DNA of 33,755 nt from Planctomycetota bacterium (GCA_029977825.1 JAPOKD010000005.1:1-33755); one strand, 5' to 3'; shown: positions 7,404 through 16,202, counted from the stretch's first letter. Made by a program: numbers and translations. Notes: generated from the sequence alone by a model not told the origin.

Positions 7404-7570
7404 CGTCTGACGGTAGAAATACTCACACCAAACTTTGTTGCAATGCGGCCCCAGGTCCAGCCGTTCGTCCGCATTCGCTGAATCTTGACTGATCGATCCT
7501 CTGTGATGCGAAACAACAGCACCACCGGAAGGGTGATCAACGCCAAGACCCACGCAAGAAAGCAGGTCAT
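7391..7570 (-). CDS. 59-aa protein with N-terminal TM helix and C-terminal resolvase/homeodomain-like HTH
   Basis: 'MTCFLAWVLALITLPVVLLF' + 'KIQRMRTNGWTWGRIATKFGVSISTVRRWAT'. Confidence 0.6.
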   Translation of the reverse strand: MTCFLAWVLALITLPVVLLFRITEDRSVKIQRMRTNGWTWGRIATKFGVSISTVRRWAT

Positions 7571-7767
7571 GTTTTTAAGTTGTGAATAGTGGTGGGCGGG
7601 TCTGTTGTACCGCCCCCGGCACTTGCCGACAGTCACCTCTCTTGTCTAGGGACCGAGAATCCGGGGCACGCTATCCGGCTTGTGGCCTGCGGAGATTTTA
7701 CGTCAGTTGTCAGGGGTTGTCACGCCTGGGCTGCTAGTTGGCCGCTCCGCACTGTTATCCCCCGCAA

Positions 7768-7962
7768 TCACGCTAAATCGTCGATCAACCAGTCCAGGTA
7801 CTGCTTAGCTTTCGTCAAATCCACCACACCATGGCGGTGACGATAGCGCCAGACATACTTGACGACGTTGCCTGCGCAGAATCCGCGAAATCCTTCAGGC
7901 CCTAAAGCTGAGCGCAGCGCATCAATGCACTCAATTTCACCATGCTGGTAGTGGTCACTCAT
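7768..7962 (-). CDS. DUF3310-like protein
   Basis: 'HYQHGEIECIDALRSALGPEGFRGFCAGNVVKYVWRYRHRHGVVDLTKAKQYLDWLI' matches the DUF3310 pattern. Confidence 0.85.
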   Translation of the reverse strand: MSDHYQHGEIECIDALRSALGPEGFRGFCAGNVVKYVWRYRHRHGVVDLTKAKQYLDWLIDDLA

Positions 7963-7995
7963 TAGCGGTCAAAATGAGACAACTGCATTCTTCTC

Positions 7996-8187
7996 ATGGA
8001 ATGGTTAATGGCTCCAATCCCATTGGAAACTGAAATAGAAATCGAACAAGAGGCCAGACGTGCCGCGACGCATCCAAACTCTGGAGAAATTGCAAGCATG
8101 ATGGTGCGTCATGCTTACAAGCTCCAGCATTTACTGAACTGCGCTGTTCATGAAATCGCCCGGCTCGAAGCCGAGCAGATCGACTAG
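7996..8187 (+). CDS. Conserved hypothetical, plus-strand gene embedded in the minus operon
   Basis: 63-aa helical ORF 'LETEIEIEQEARRAATHPNSGEIASMMVRHAYKLQHLLNCAVHEIARLEAE'; no competing minus ORF. Confidence 0.65.
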   Translation: MEWLMAPIPLETEIEIEQEARRAATHPNSGEIASMMVRHAYKLQHLLNCAVHEIARLEAEQID

Positions 8188-8621
8188 AAAATCACGTCTC
8201 CATCAGTGGCGCTGGCAAGGCTCTCAGCGGCTTCCTGCACTTGCTGTGGCTGAGCATCAAGCTTCTCCTGATGCTGCTGAATCTCGTGAGCGTCCTTCGC
8301 TTGTTCCGCTTGCGTCTTTGTCTTGTAATCCGGCGAAAGAGACAGGCTCAAAAATTTCTTGCCGGACTTTGATTCCTTGGCCCAGCCGCTGATCTTGATC
8401 GGGATGACCTGTTCCTCCATATAATCGTTCGTTTTTAGCTCAGCTCCTTGAGACCAAATGAAATACTCACAGAAGGCAGTCACTTGGCTCAAGGGAACTT
8501 CAGCCGTTCCGGTGAACTCAGGATACTTTTTCCCGGCGTCATATTTATCGCCATAAAGACGCCGATGGTCTTCATCACTGTTCTTAAACACGGCGGCGCC
8601 TAGCTTGAAATCCATGGTCAT
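8184..8621 (-). CDS. Putative ssDNA-binding (OB-fold-like) protein
   Basis: 'KYPEFTGTAEVP...IPIKISGWAKESKSGKKFLSLSLSP' and acidic C-terminal tip 'DGDVIF'; adjacent to recT. Confidence 0.6.
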   Translation of the reverse strand: MTMDFKLGAAVFKNSDEDHRRLYGDKYDAGKKYPEFTGTAEVPLSQVTAFCEYFIWSQGAELKTNDYMEEQVIPIKISGWAKESKSGKKFLSLSLSPDYKTKTQAEQAKDAHEIQQHQEKLDAQPQQVQEAAESLASATDGDVIF

Positions 8622-8809
8622 TTGTCTCCGAGTATGGTGGTGTTGGCCTGTTCGTATTGCTCCACATCGGCCAGCTTGTAGAGCACGCGGGCGCCGATCC
8701 TTGTGAAGGATGGCCCGCATTGAGCCTTCCGCCAGTGGTTCAGCGTTGATTCGCCCATCTGCCAACGCTGCGCTAGTTGCTCAGTTGTCAAAAATTCAGA
8801 AGATTTCAT
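8618..8809 (-). CDS. HTH protein (MerR/excisionase-like)
   Basis: 'FLTTEQLAQRWQMGESTLNHWRKAQCGPSFTRIGARVLYKLADVEQYE'. Confidence 0.85.
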   Translation of the reverse strand: MKSSEFLTTEQLAQRWQMGESTLNHWRKAQCGPSFTRIGARVLYKLADVEQYEQANTTILGDK

Positions 8810-9422
8810 CAGTCACCGGCTCCTTTTCTGGCTCGGACGTTTCCTCGCTGATTGTGATCGGCTCAATGTCCATCACCTCCTCCTGGCTGTAGGTGATGCC
8901 CACCAGTAAATCAGGAATATGCAATCGGCCAAACATCGACGCCGCCCGGTAACGAATCATCAGATCCGGCATTGTGCGCCATTTGCTGCCAGATTTTGTA
9001 GACCATCCTTCGGCCTTAGCCATCGCCATGGTCACGGTCGGACCTTCTAGCTCTGCGCCAGTATTGATCTCCTTTGCAGTGCATCTACATGTCAAATCGT
9101 CGCCTTTGCCTGTCATCTTGTATTGCAGCGGCTCAAAGCGTCCGCAACCGTTGATCAGCGCAATGATGAACTGACTGCTCCAGCTTGGCCTTCCATGAAT
9201 AATGTGCAGGTTTTGCATCACCTGCAGCGGGCTCAAGTTCATTCGGCCAGCCATCTCCAAAGCCACCAAACAGTTTGCATATCCTGCCTGACCTTGGAAC
9301 TGAGTTGGAACCAGTGAGCTGCTAGCCAGCGACTTGGCGATGCGTTGCGCGTTATCGAACGCTTCCGCTCCTGCATAAATTGAGCCTGTTCGTTGTGTTG
9401 TTGTTAGCGCTGAGTCAGTCAT
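8796..9422 (-). CDS. recT: RecT-family single-strand annealing protein
   Basis: 'YANCLVALEMAGRMNLSPLQVMQNLHIIHGRPSWSSQFIIALIN...'; paired with nuclease. Confidence 0.88.
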   Translation of the reverse strand: MTDSALTTTQRTGSIYAGAEAFDNAQRIAKSLASSSLVPTQFQGQAGYANCLVALEMAGRMNLSPLQVMQNLHIIHGRPSWSSQFIIALINGCGRFEPLQYKMTGKGDDLTCRCTAKEINTGAELEGPTVTMAMAKAEGWSTKSGSKWRTMPDLMIRYRAASMFGRLHIPDLLVGITYSQEEVMDIEPITISEETSEPEKEPVTDEIF

Positions 9423-10267
9423 CAGAAACCCTCAATCTCAGTGGTTAGCGCCAAGTCCGGCGCAGTTGCATCGCCGGTCATCCATCCCGGCAGGCTGATC
9501 GATTCCACGTCGTCGCTGTAACTTGGCCAATGGTCCGCAGCCTTGCACTCCGCAAGCTTCTGTAAATCCTCCCGCGCTTGTTCCATGCCGCGTTGAATCA
9601 TCGCGTCATCTGCGCAGTAAACCCCAACGCCATACGGTGGTTTTTTCTCAACCGCCACAAATACAAACCGATCCGGACGTTTCCCGGTCGCTTGCTCAAC
9701 ACCGTGCAAATACCAAGCAGCCTGCACCCAATAGCGCCATCTCAGGAGTGACCCACGGAACCCCCGAGGGCTAGCGTCCTCAGTCGTTTTCAGATCCACC
9801 ACTGTGGATCCATCGGCGAATATGTAATCCGGCCTGCACTTGCACTGGAGCCCAGTCGCTTTGTCAGTCCACATATATGTCGCCTCAGGCTTGCCATCAG
9901 CGCCAAGCAACGCAGCAGCCGCACGATGGCCCCATACAGCGCGGCCCATCTTCATCACTTGGTCCGCTTCAGTCCAGCTCAAAATTGACCGGCCTTTCGC
10001 TGCAGTTTGAAATACTCGCCACTCATCTTTTCCCTGCTTGGTTCTCCGATCAATCCCAGTGGGGGCCACCGCATAACGCTTGTCCCATTGGTCCAGCTCT
10101 AAGACGTGGGTATGAACTGCCGAGCCGATCACCATGGCTTGCGTTGGGTCACGCTCCTCACGATTTGGATCCACATAGGCCGACCAATAATGCAGACCGC
10201 TGCGATTGATCTGATCCAAATGGCTTTTGCTGATCGCCGGGTGGCGATGATACGCCTCGTTTTCCAT
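9422..10267 (-). CDS. PD-(D/E)XK exonuclease (RecE/DUF3799-like)
   Basis: 'AISKSHLDQINRSGLHYWSAYVDP', 'CKCRPDYIFADGSTVVDLKTTEDASPRGF'; start set at MENEAYHRH. Confidence 0.88.
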   Translation of the reverse strand: MENEAYHRHPAISKSHLDQINRSGLHYWSAYVDPNREERDPTQAMVIGSAVHTHVLELDQWDKRYAVAPTGIDRRTKQGKDEWRVFQTAAKGRSILSWTEADQVMKMGRAVWGHRAAAALLGADGKPEATYMWTDKATGLQCKCRPDYIFADGSTVVDLKTTEDASPRGFRGSLLRWRYWVQAAWYLHGVEQATGKRPDRFVFVAVEKKPPYGVGVYCADDAMIQRGMEQAREDLQKLAECKAADHWPSYSDDVESISLPGWMTGDATAPDLALTTEIEGF

Positions 10268-10392
10268 GCATTGCGGCGACTTGCAAACAGATGCTAGCGG
10301 GCATCGCGGATTGCTGCTATGTTCAATCCGGAGCCGGAGTACTGGGCCGCCTTGGCGTCTTAGGCCGATCCCGGCTCCATCCAACTAATGGC
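10268..10392. promoter_or_regulatory. Divergent intergenic region with stem-loop (GGAGCCGG 10330-10337 / CCGGCTCC 10371-10378)
   Basis: Lies between divergent recombination and replication operons; perfect 8-bp inverted repeat, inner GGCC/GGCC. Confidence 0.55.
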
Positions 10393-11745
10393 ATGAACCT
10401 CCGCGACTATCAGCAGCAGGCAATCAGGGACATCCGCGAGGCATTCCGTACCGGATCACGTACCGCACTCCTGCAGCTCCCGACTGGTGGTGGCAAAACC
10501 GTGATCTTCTCAGAAGTCACACGTCTCGCTAATCAACGCGGTCACGCCGTCCTGATCCTTGTTCATCGTCGAGAGCTAATCGATCAGGCATCCGACAAGC
10601 TGTCTCGCATCGGCGTCGATCACGGCATCATCTGCTCTGGTTACAAACCCAAGCCATCCAAGGTGCAGGTCGCATCAGTGCAAACCCTTGCGCGACGTCT
10701 CAAGCTTCAACCCTTCAAACCTCGACTGATCATCATCGACGAGGCTCATCACGCCGTACCGGGCAACACCTACGGCAAGGTCCTGAACTATTGGCCAGAT
10801 GCCCTATGGCTTGGAGTTACCGCCACACCCTGCAGGCTCGATGGCCGTGGCATGGGGCAGATGTTCCAAACGCTGATCCGTGGCCCTTCAGTGCAAGATC
10901 TCACCGCACGCGGTCACCTCTCAACCGCTCGATTCTTTGCGCCACCAATCACCGCTGATCTCTCCAAACTTCACAGCCGCGCTGGTGACTTCATTCAATC
11001 CGAAGCATCAGAAGCCCTTAACCGCTCCACAATCACCGGCGACGTAATCACCCATTACCAGCGCCATGCTGACGGCTTGCCTGCTGTCGCATTTTGCTGC
11101 GACACCAAACACGCTGAAGATGTCGCCGCATCCTTCAGATCCGCAGGCATCACCGCTCAGACATTGCTTGGATCCACAAAAGCATGTCACCGCTCTGCAT
11201 TGGTTCAGGACTTCGCCCATGGGAAGCTGCAAGTCCTAGTGACTGTTGATGTTGTATCAGAAGGGTTTGACTGCCCAGCCGTTGCCTGTGCAATCCTTCT
11301 GCGCCCCACAAAATCGGAGGCTCTATACCTTCAGCAGGTTGGAAGAGTATTGAGGCCATCGGTCAATAAATCTCATGCGGTCGTACTGGATCACGTACGC
11401 AACATCTCGCGTCATGGCTTCCCAGATGATGAACGTGATTGGACTTTGAATGATCGGGAAAAACGCGGCAGTAAAGGAGGCCCACCAGCTCCAGCGGTGA
11501 GGATGTGTCCTGACTGTTTCGCGGCTTTCAAACCAGCCCCAGTATGCCCGGAATGTGGCCATGAGTTCCAAGCCGATCGCACCATTGCACAAGCTGACGG
11601 TGAGCTAGTGGAACTCCAACGCCGCAACAAACGCCGCCAGGTCGGCAAAGCCCGGACACTCGATCAACTGCTAGCCGTCGCCAAGGAACGCGGATACAAA
11701 CCGGGTTGGGCGTATAGACTCCACGCAGCCCGCCGCCATAATTAA
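10393..11745 (+). CDS. SF2 (DEAD/DEAH) helicase with C-terminal zinc finger
   Basis: 'QLPTGGGKTVIFSEV', 'LIIIDEAHHAV', 'GVTATPCRLDG', 'QQVGRVLRP', 'MCPDC...CPECG'. Confidence 0.92.
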   Translation: MNLRDYQQQAIRDIREAFRTGSRTALLQLPTGGGKTVIFSEVTRLANQRGHAVLILVHRRELIDQASDKLSRIGVDHGIICSGYKPKPSKVQVASVQTLARRLKLQPFKPRLIIIDEAHHAVPGNTYGKVLNYWPDALWLGVTATPCRLDGRGMGQMFQTLIRGPSVQDLTARGHLSTARFFAPPITADLSKLHSRAGDFIQSEASEALNRSTITGDVITHYQRHADGLPAVAFCCDTKHAEDVAASFRSAGITAQTLLGSTKACHRSALVQDFAHGKLQVLVTVDVVSEGFDCPAVACAILLRPTKSEALYLQQVGRVLRPSVNKSHAVVLDHVRNISRHGFPDDERDWTLNDREKRGSKGGPPAPAVRMCPDCFAAFKPAPVCPECGHEFQADRTIAQADGELVELQRRNKRRQVGKARTLDQLLAVAKERGYKPGWAYRLHAARRHN

Positions 11746-11794
11746 GGCGGAAGAGGCGATCAGGGCTGGGTGATGGGGATCTGGCCCGTTTTTT

Positions 11795-12145
11795 ATGGCC
11801 AACGCTGAAACCACACTCCAGCAGCACATTCGCCTAGCAGTCGGGCAGCGCTCTGACGTGCGACTCTTCCGCAATAACACCGGCACCCTGCCAGATCCAC
11901 GCACCGGCCGCCCGATCCAATTCGGCCTAGCCAAAGGCTCCGCTGATCTTATCGGAATCAAACAAATCACCATCACCCCCGACATGGTCGGTCAGACCAT
12001 TGGTGTCTTCACGTCCATCGAAGTCAAGACACCAACCGGCCGAGTCACGCCTCAACAACGCAACTGGCTTGCGATGGTCCGCAAACTTGGCGGCATCGCT
12101 GGGATTGCTCGCTCAATACGAGACGCAAACGAAATCTTGGGATAG
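11795..12145 (+). CDS. VRR-NUC domain nuclease
   Basis: 'RLFRNNTGTLPDPRTGRPIQFGLAKGSADLIGI...FTSIEVKTPTGRVTPQQRNWLAMVRKLGGIAGIAR'. Confidence 0.85.
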   Translation: MANAETTLQQHIRLAVGQRSDVRLFRNNTGTLPDPRTGRPIQFGLAKGSADLIGIKQITITPDMVGQTIGVFTSIEVKTPTGRVTPQQRNWLAMVRKLGGIAGIARSIRDANEILG

Positions 12146-12198
12146 GTGGGCAAGGTTGACTAGGCAGGGCATCATGCGCGGGCCTGAGCAGCCTCGCA

Positions 12199-14241
12199 AT
12201 GAGCACAATCGCCCAAACCATCGACCAGCTCCCTGACTCCTGGGCTTTTGTCGCCGTGGGTAATGACAAGCGGCCATATATGCCGCAGTGGCAGAAAACC
12301 CCTCTCGACAAGCCACGCCTTCGAGCTGAACTTGACTCCGGCCGTGCCGTTGCCGTTGGTGTCCTCGCAGGCCCTGCATCCGGTGGCCTGCTGTTCGTCG
12401 ATCACGATGGCCTCGGCGCATCCGAAGTGCTCCAATCCCTCGGGACCTCACTCCAAGAACTCCCCAAGTCTTGGGCCGTAACCTCCGGCCGCGATGGCCG
12501 CCTTCAAATCATCTACCAAGTCCCACAACCGTTCTGGGACAAAATCAAAACCACAAAACTTCGCTCATCAGTCAAAGGCGAGCAACTCGAACTCCGCTGG
12601 ACCGGCTGCCAGTCCATCGTCCTTGGCAAACACCCCATCACCGGCTCCTATCGCTGGCTCAAGGATCGAGCACCTAGCGACCTTCAACTAGCCGAAGCAC
12701 CATCAGTGCTGCTCGCTGCAATGCAACGCATCGAGCAGACCCCACTGCTCAGCACACCGTCAGACGTAGACGAAACCGAACGAGCCCGCGCCTATCTCGA
12801 CAACATCCCAAGTTCATTCGCAGATGATTACGACGAATGGCTCAAAGTCGGGATGGCTTTGCATTCTGTCGGTGACGACGCATTGCTCGCTGATTGGATC
12901 CAATGGTCAGCAGCATCAGGCAAGTTCAAAGCCGGTGAATGTGAGCTGAAGTGGAAGACATTCAAATCCGACAATGGTGGCGTCGGCATGGGCACACTCC
13001 ACCACATGGCAGGTGGAATCAGCCCCCGCCAAGTTGCAATCAATGCCCTTAAAGGTGCGTTAGGCCCAGATCATCCAAAGGTCGAACAATCCAACAGCGG
13101 AAAACTCATAAAACTTGAAGCCAATGAACTCCTTACGCTGCTTCGCCAACAATTAGGCGGGCGCGTAAGACACAACATCTTCACACAAACCATCGAACGC
13201 GATGGTCAACCAATCAAAGATCTCGATCATTACTATCTCGAACTTGCTGAGCATGGCGTCAAGGTTTCCAAAGAGCTCGCCGCTGACGCAATCGTGCATG
13301 TCGCGCGTGAGTCTCCATTTGATCCGGTCCGGGCTTATCTCGATCGGGTAGCTGATGAGGTCGTGCCTGGCTGCATCGATGCCCTGAGCACCGCCTACCT
13401 GCGCCTACAAGACGCCTCAGGGTCGCTTTACGACCAGATGCTCAGATGCACCCTCATCGGCGCTGTGAGGCGCATTTACGAGCCAGGTTGCAAGCATGAC
13501 GCCGCCACCGTGCTCCTCGGCCCCCAAGGCTGCGGCAAGTCCACCTTCTGGCGTGCCCTCGCTGGCCCCTTCTTTTCCGACTCTCTGCGCGACTGCAGCA
13601 GCAAGGACGATCTGATGGTGCTCCACCGCTCGTGGCTCATGGAGTGGGCCGAGCTGGACTACATCACCGGCAAGCGACACGCCGGGCAGGTCAAAGCCTT
13701 CCTCTCACAGCAGACCGACACCTTCCGCGTGCCTTACGGCAAGGCCACCGAAGAATTCCCACGCCGCGGAATCATCGTCGGTTCCACGAACAAAGACACC
13801 GGGTTCCTGATTGACGACACCGGCAACCGTCGCTTTTGGGTCATTCCCACGATCGTGCCGGACATGATCAACATCGACGGCCTGCTGCTCGAACGCGATG
13901 CCCTCTGGTCTGCAGCAGTTCACGCCTATCGCTCCGGGGCCAGCAACCACCTATCTCGCGAGCTGAGCCAACAGGTCGAAGCAGAGAACGGCGCCTATCT
14001 GGTGGACTCACCGTGGCTCATGCCCGTCCGCGAATGGATCGAGGCGCCACGCAATGCCGGAGCAGTCATCACAACGGAACTGCTCCTGACTCAAGCGATC
14101 GGCAAACCAGTCGAGCGCCAGTCTCGCGCGGATCAAATGCAGATTGCGTCCATCTTGAGATCGCTGGGATACGTCAAACAGCGCCTCACCCACGCTGGTG
14201 GGCAGAAAAGGGTCTGGTGCCAACCTCCGGCCAAAGGTTGA
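12199..14241 (+). CDS. Primase/helicase: N-terminal prim-pol-like plus C-terminal VirE/VapE ATPase
   Basis: 'WAFVAVGNDKRPYMPQWQ', 'GLLFVDHDG', Walker A 'LLGPQGCGKSTFW', 'GSTNKDTGFLIDDTGNRRFWVIP'. Confidence 0.9.
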   Translation: MSTIAQTIDQLPDSWAFVAVGNDKRPYMPQWQKTPLDKPRLRAELDSGRAVAVGVLAGPASGGLLFVDHDGLGASEVLQSLGTSLQELPKSWAVTSGRDGRLQIIYQVPQPFWDKIKTTKLRSSVKGEQLELRWTGCQSIVLGKHPITGSYRWLKDRAPSDLQLAEAPSVLLAAMQRIEQTPLLSTPSDVDETERARAYLDNIPSSFADDYDEWLKVGMALHSVGDDALLADWIQWSAASGKFKAGECELKWKTFKSDNGGVGMGTLHHMAGGISPRQVAINALKGALGPDHPKVEQSNSGKLIKLEANELLTLLRQQLGGRVRHNIFTQTIERDGQPIKDLDHYYLELAEHGVKVSKELAADAIVHVARESPFDPVRAYLDRVADEVVPGCIDALSTAYLRLQDASGSLYDQMLRCTLIGAVRRIYEPGCKHDAATVLLGPQGCGKSTFWRALAGPFFSDSLRDCSSKDDLMVLHRSWLMEWAELDYITGKRHAGQVKAFLSQQTDTFRVPYGKATEEFPRRGIIVGSTNKDTGFLIDDTGNRRFWVIPTIVPDMINIDGLLLERDALWSAAVHAYRSGASNHLSRELSQQVEAENGAYLVDSPWLMPVREWIEAPRNAGAVITTELLLTQAIGKPVERQSRADQMQIASILRSLGYVKQRLTHAGGQKRVWCQPPAKG

Positions 14242-14322
14242 CTAACTGAGATCCAGCTGCTGGCCTGCCGTCTTCCATCCTTGCCTACCTGACTACCTTT
14301 CTATAAGATTATATTTATATAA

Positions 14323-14352
14323 GGGGGAAGAGGGGGTATAGGGGGAAAAGGG
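14323..14352 (+). promoter_or_regulatory. G-quadruplex motif GGGGGAAGAGGGGGTATAGGGGGAAAAGGG
   Basis: Four G-tracts with three 4-nt loops; adjacent to AT-rich ataagattatatttatataa. Confidence 0.75.
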
Positions 14353-14379
14353 CTTATATAGGAAACAGATGACTAAGGT

Positions 14380-14430
14380 TGGACGTTGGCAAGCTGATGG
14401 CACGTCCAGCCGCTGTCTCATGTGAGACAG
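14380..14430 (+). promoter_or_regulatory. Tandem inverted repeats upstream of 14455 ORF
   Basis: TGGACGT(14380-14386)/ACGTCCA(14402-14408); CTGTCTCA-TG-TGAGACAG (14413-14430). Confidence 0.55.
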
Positions 14431-14454
14431 GTGAGACGGATTTAAGCTTTAGGT

Positions 14455-15141
14455 ATGGGCATCAACCTGACAATCGATCACGATCTCAACCGGGCATCCG
14501 CCTGGTCCACCGCGATCGGCAAGCAGCTTCCATTTGCCACCAGCGTCGCCCTTAACGACACTGCATTTGATGCGCGTCAGGCCCTGAACAACGGCACAAA
14601 GGGAGCCTTCCACAAGCCCGTCAAGTTCACGCAGACAGCCTTCCTCGTTCAGAAGTCAAATAAGCGTGAGCTGATCGCCCTGGTCTATGCCCAAGACAAG
14701 CAAGGCAAGGACCGCGCGCGTTACCTACGGTTCGGCATTGCAGGCGGCTCACGTCCTCAGAAGGGCCTTGAACGATATTTCGAGAACGCAGTTCCGAACG
14801 ATGGCACCATCCCATCTGGCGCCTACTTCATGCCGACATCCTTGGTGAAAACCAACGCATCCGGCAACGTCACCCAAGCCACCCTCAAGCGCATCACCAA
14901 GGGCATCAGCGGCGACAAGCGCGGTGGCTTCTTTATCGGCACTCCACGCGGAGGCAACCGCCCGCCTGGTATCTATCGCCGTTCACGCGAGCAGTTGTTC
15001 CCATACTTCATCGCAACCACAGACCGACCCGACTACACAGGACGATTCAACATCCAGCAGATCGGGGAGAAGGTTGTAGAGCGACGCTTTAACCAGCACT
15101 TCCAGACCGCATTAAGCAAAGCACTTGCGTCTGCTCGCTAA
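14455..15141 (+). CDS. Hypothetical, possible virion morphogenesis/minor structural protein
   Basis: 228-aa ORF at the start of the late module; no confident family recognised. Confidence 0.7.
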   Translation: MGINLTIDHDLNRASAWSTAIGKQLPFATSVALNDTAFDARQALNNGTKGAFHKPVKFTQTAFLVQKSNKRELIALVYAQDKQGKDRARYLRFGIAGGSRPQKGLERYFENAVPNDGTIPSGAYFMPTSLVKTNASGNVTQATLKRITKGISGDKRGGFFIGTPRGGNRPPGIYRRSREQLFPYFIATTDRPDYTGRFNIQQIGEKVVERRFNQHFQTALSKALASAR

Positions 15142-15200
15142 TGTGATGGCCTGGCGCAGTGCTACCTGCCCAGACCGTGACCACCTAAACCACCTAGGCG

Positions 15201-16202
15201 ATGGATTTAGTGTATTCCTTTGACCCTGCCAGATGGCACCTAGGCGTGTTGTGCAAGCGCCAGCACGCATGGCCTGGCACTAATCAAAGTCTTAGGCGAA
15301 ACCATGTAAAGGCAACTGCCTGCGCTGGATGCACATCAACAAAAGCAAATTGGTTAGACAGTTTTATAGATAACGAAGCAATGGGCTTGTCGCCTAACAA
15401 GCTTGGGAAGCTATGCCCACATGGCCACCGATGGGGCAACATCTCTTTAACTCTCCGCAATAAACACGGCAAATGCATTTACTGCGAAAAGTCAAGAACA
15501 CGCAGCATAAGCAAAGAATATAGAAAAAATTACTACAAAAAGAACAAAGAAAAAATTTTGCAAAAGCTAAAAACGCCAGAAGCAAGAAAAAAAAGAGCTG
15601 AATACGCAAGAAACAATCGACCATCAAGGGCAATTCATACTGTTGAGTGGCATGAAGTTAGGCGCCTCAATGCAGCAATTAAGCGTGCAGGCAAATTGCC
15701 ATCTGTTGCTTTCTTAGTGCAACAACAGCAGGCACAGCATTGGGCAACGAATCCAGACGACAAACGCGCAACCATGGCGCGTTGGAATGCTCAACAGGCG
15801 CAATGGCTATATCTCACAGATCACAGCTATCGCCTATATCACCGGCAAAAGTCCAAACACTACAAAGCAATAAAGCGCGGGAATCATTCCGCGTTGATAC
15901 CAGGCGCTCAACTGCTCAAAAGATGGGCAGAGTTCGGCCATGCCTGTGCTTACTGCGGCAAGCCAGACCATCGGGCACACGAGCTGGAGCTAGAGCACGT
16001 TATCCCTATCAGCAAAGGCGGCGGCCATCACCTCGGCAACATCGTGCCCGCTTGCTCTCAGTGCAACAGCAGTAAGCGATCGAGCGATGCTCTTGCCTGG
16101 TATCAGAAGCAGTCTTTTTATAGCGACGCAAGATGGAAAAAAATTTGCGCCATTCTCAATAAGAAATTGCCGGAATGGCAGCAGATGCGCCTGATCGCAT
16201 AA
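15201..16202 (+). CDS. HNH endonuclease with duplicated N-terminal Cys/His fingers
   Basis: 'CAYCGKPDHRAHELELEHVIPISKGGGHHLGNIVPACSQCNSSKRSSDA'; 'CKRQHAWPG...CAGC' and 'CPHGHRWGN...CIYC'. Confidence 0.88.
   Translation: MDLVYSFDPARWHLGVLCKRQHAWPGTNQSLRRNHVKATACAGCTSTKANWLDSFIDNEAMGLSPNKLGKLCPHGHRWGNISLTLRNKHGKCIYCEKSRTRSISKEYRKNYYKKNKEKILQKLKTPEARKKRAEYARNNRPSRAIHTVEWHEVRRLNAAIKRAGKLPSVAFLVQQQQAQHWATNPDDKRATMARWNAQQAQWLYLTDHSYRLYHRQKSKHYKAIKRGNHSALIPGAQLLKRWAEFGHACAYCGKPDHRAHELELEHVIPISKGGGHHLGNIVPACSQCNSSKRSSDALAWYQKQSFYSDARWKKICAILNKKLPEWQQMRLIA

Noticed and set aside
7589-7840. 83-aa plus-strand ORF
   Set aside because: Overlaps the convincing DUF3310-like gene on the other strand; composition not protein-like
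6842-8809. Lysogeny module (excisionase-like HTH proteins)
   Set aside because: No integrase or CI-like repressor is visible anywhere; HTH proteins alone do not support temperate status
11008-11985. Several minus-strand ORFs opposite the helicase (11008..11232, 11323..11592, 11528..11827, 11671..11985)
   Set aside because: The helicase and VRR-NUC genes are well supported; antisense ORFs arise from high GC
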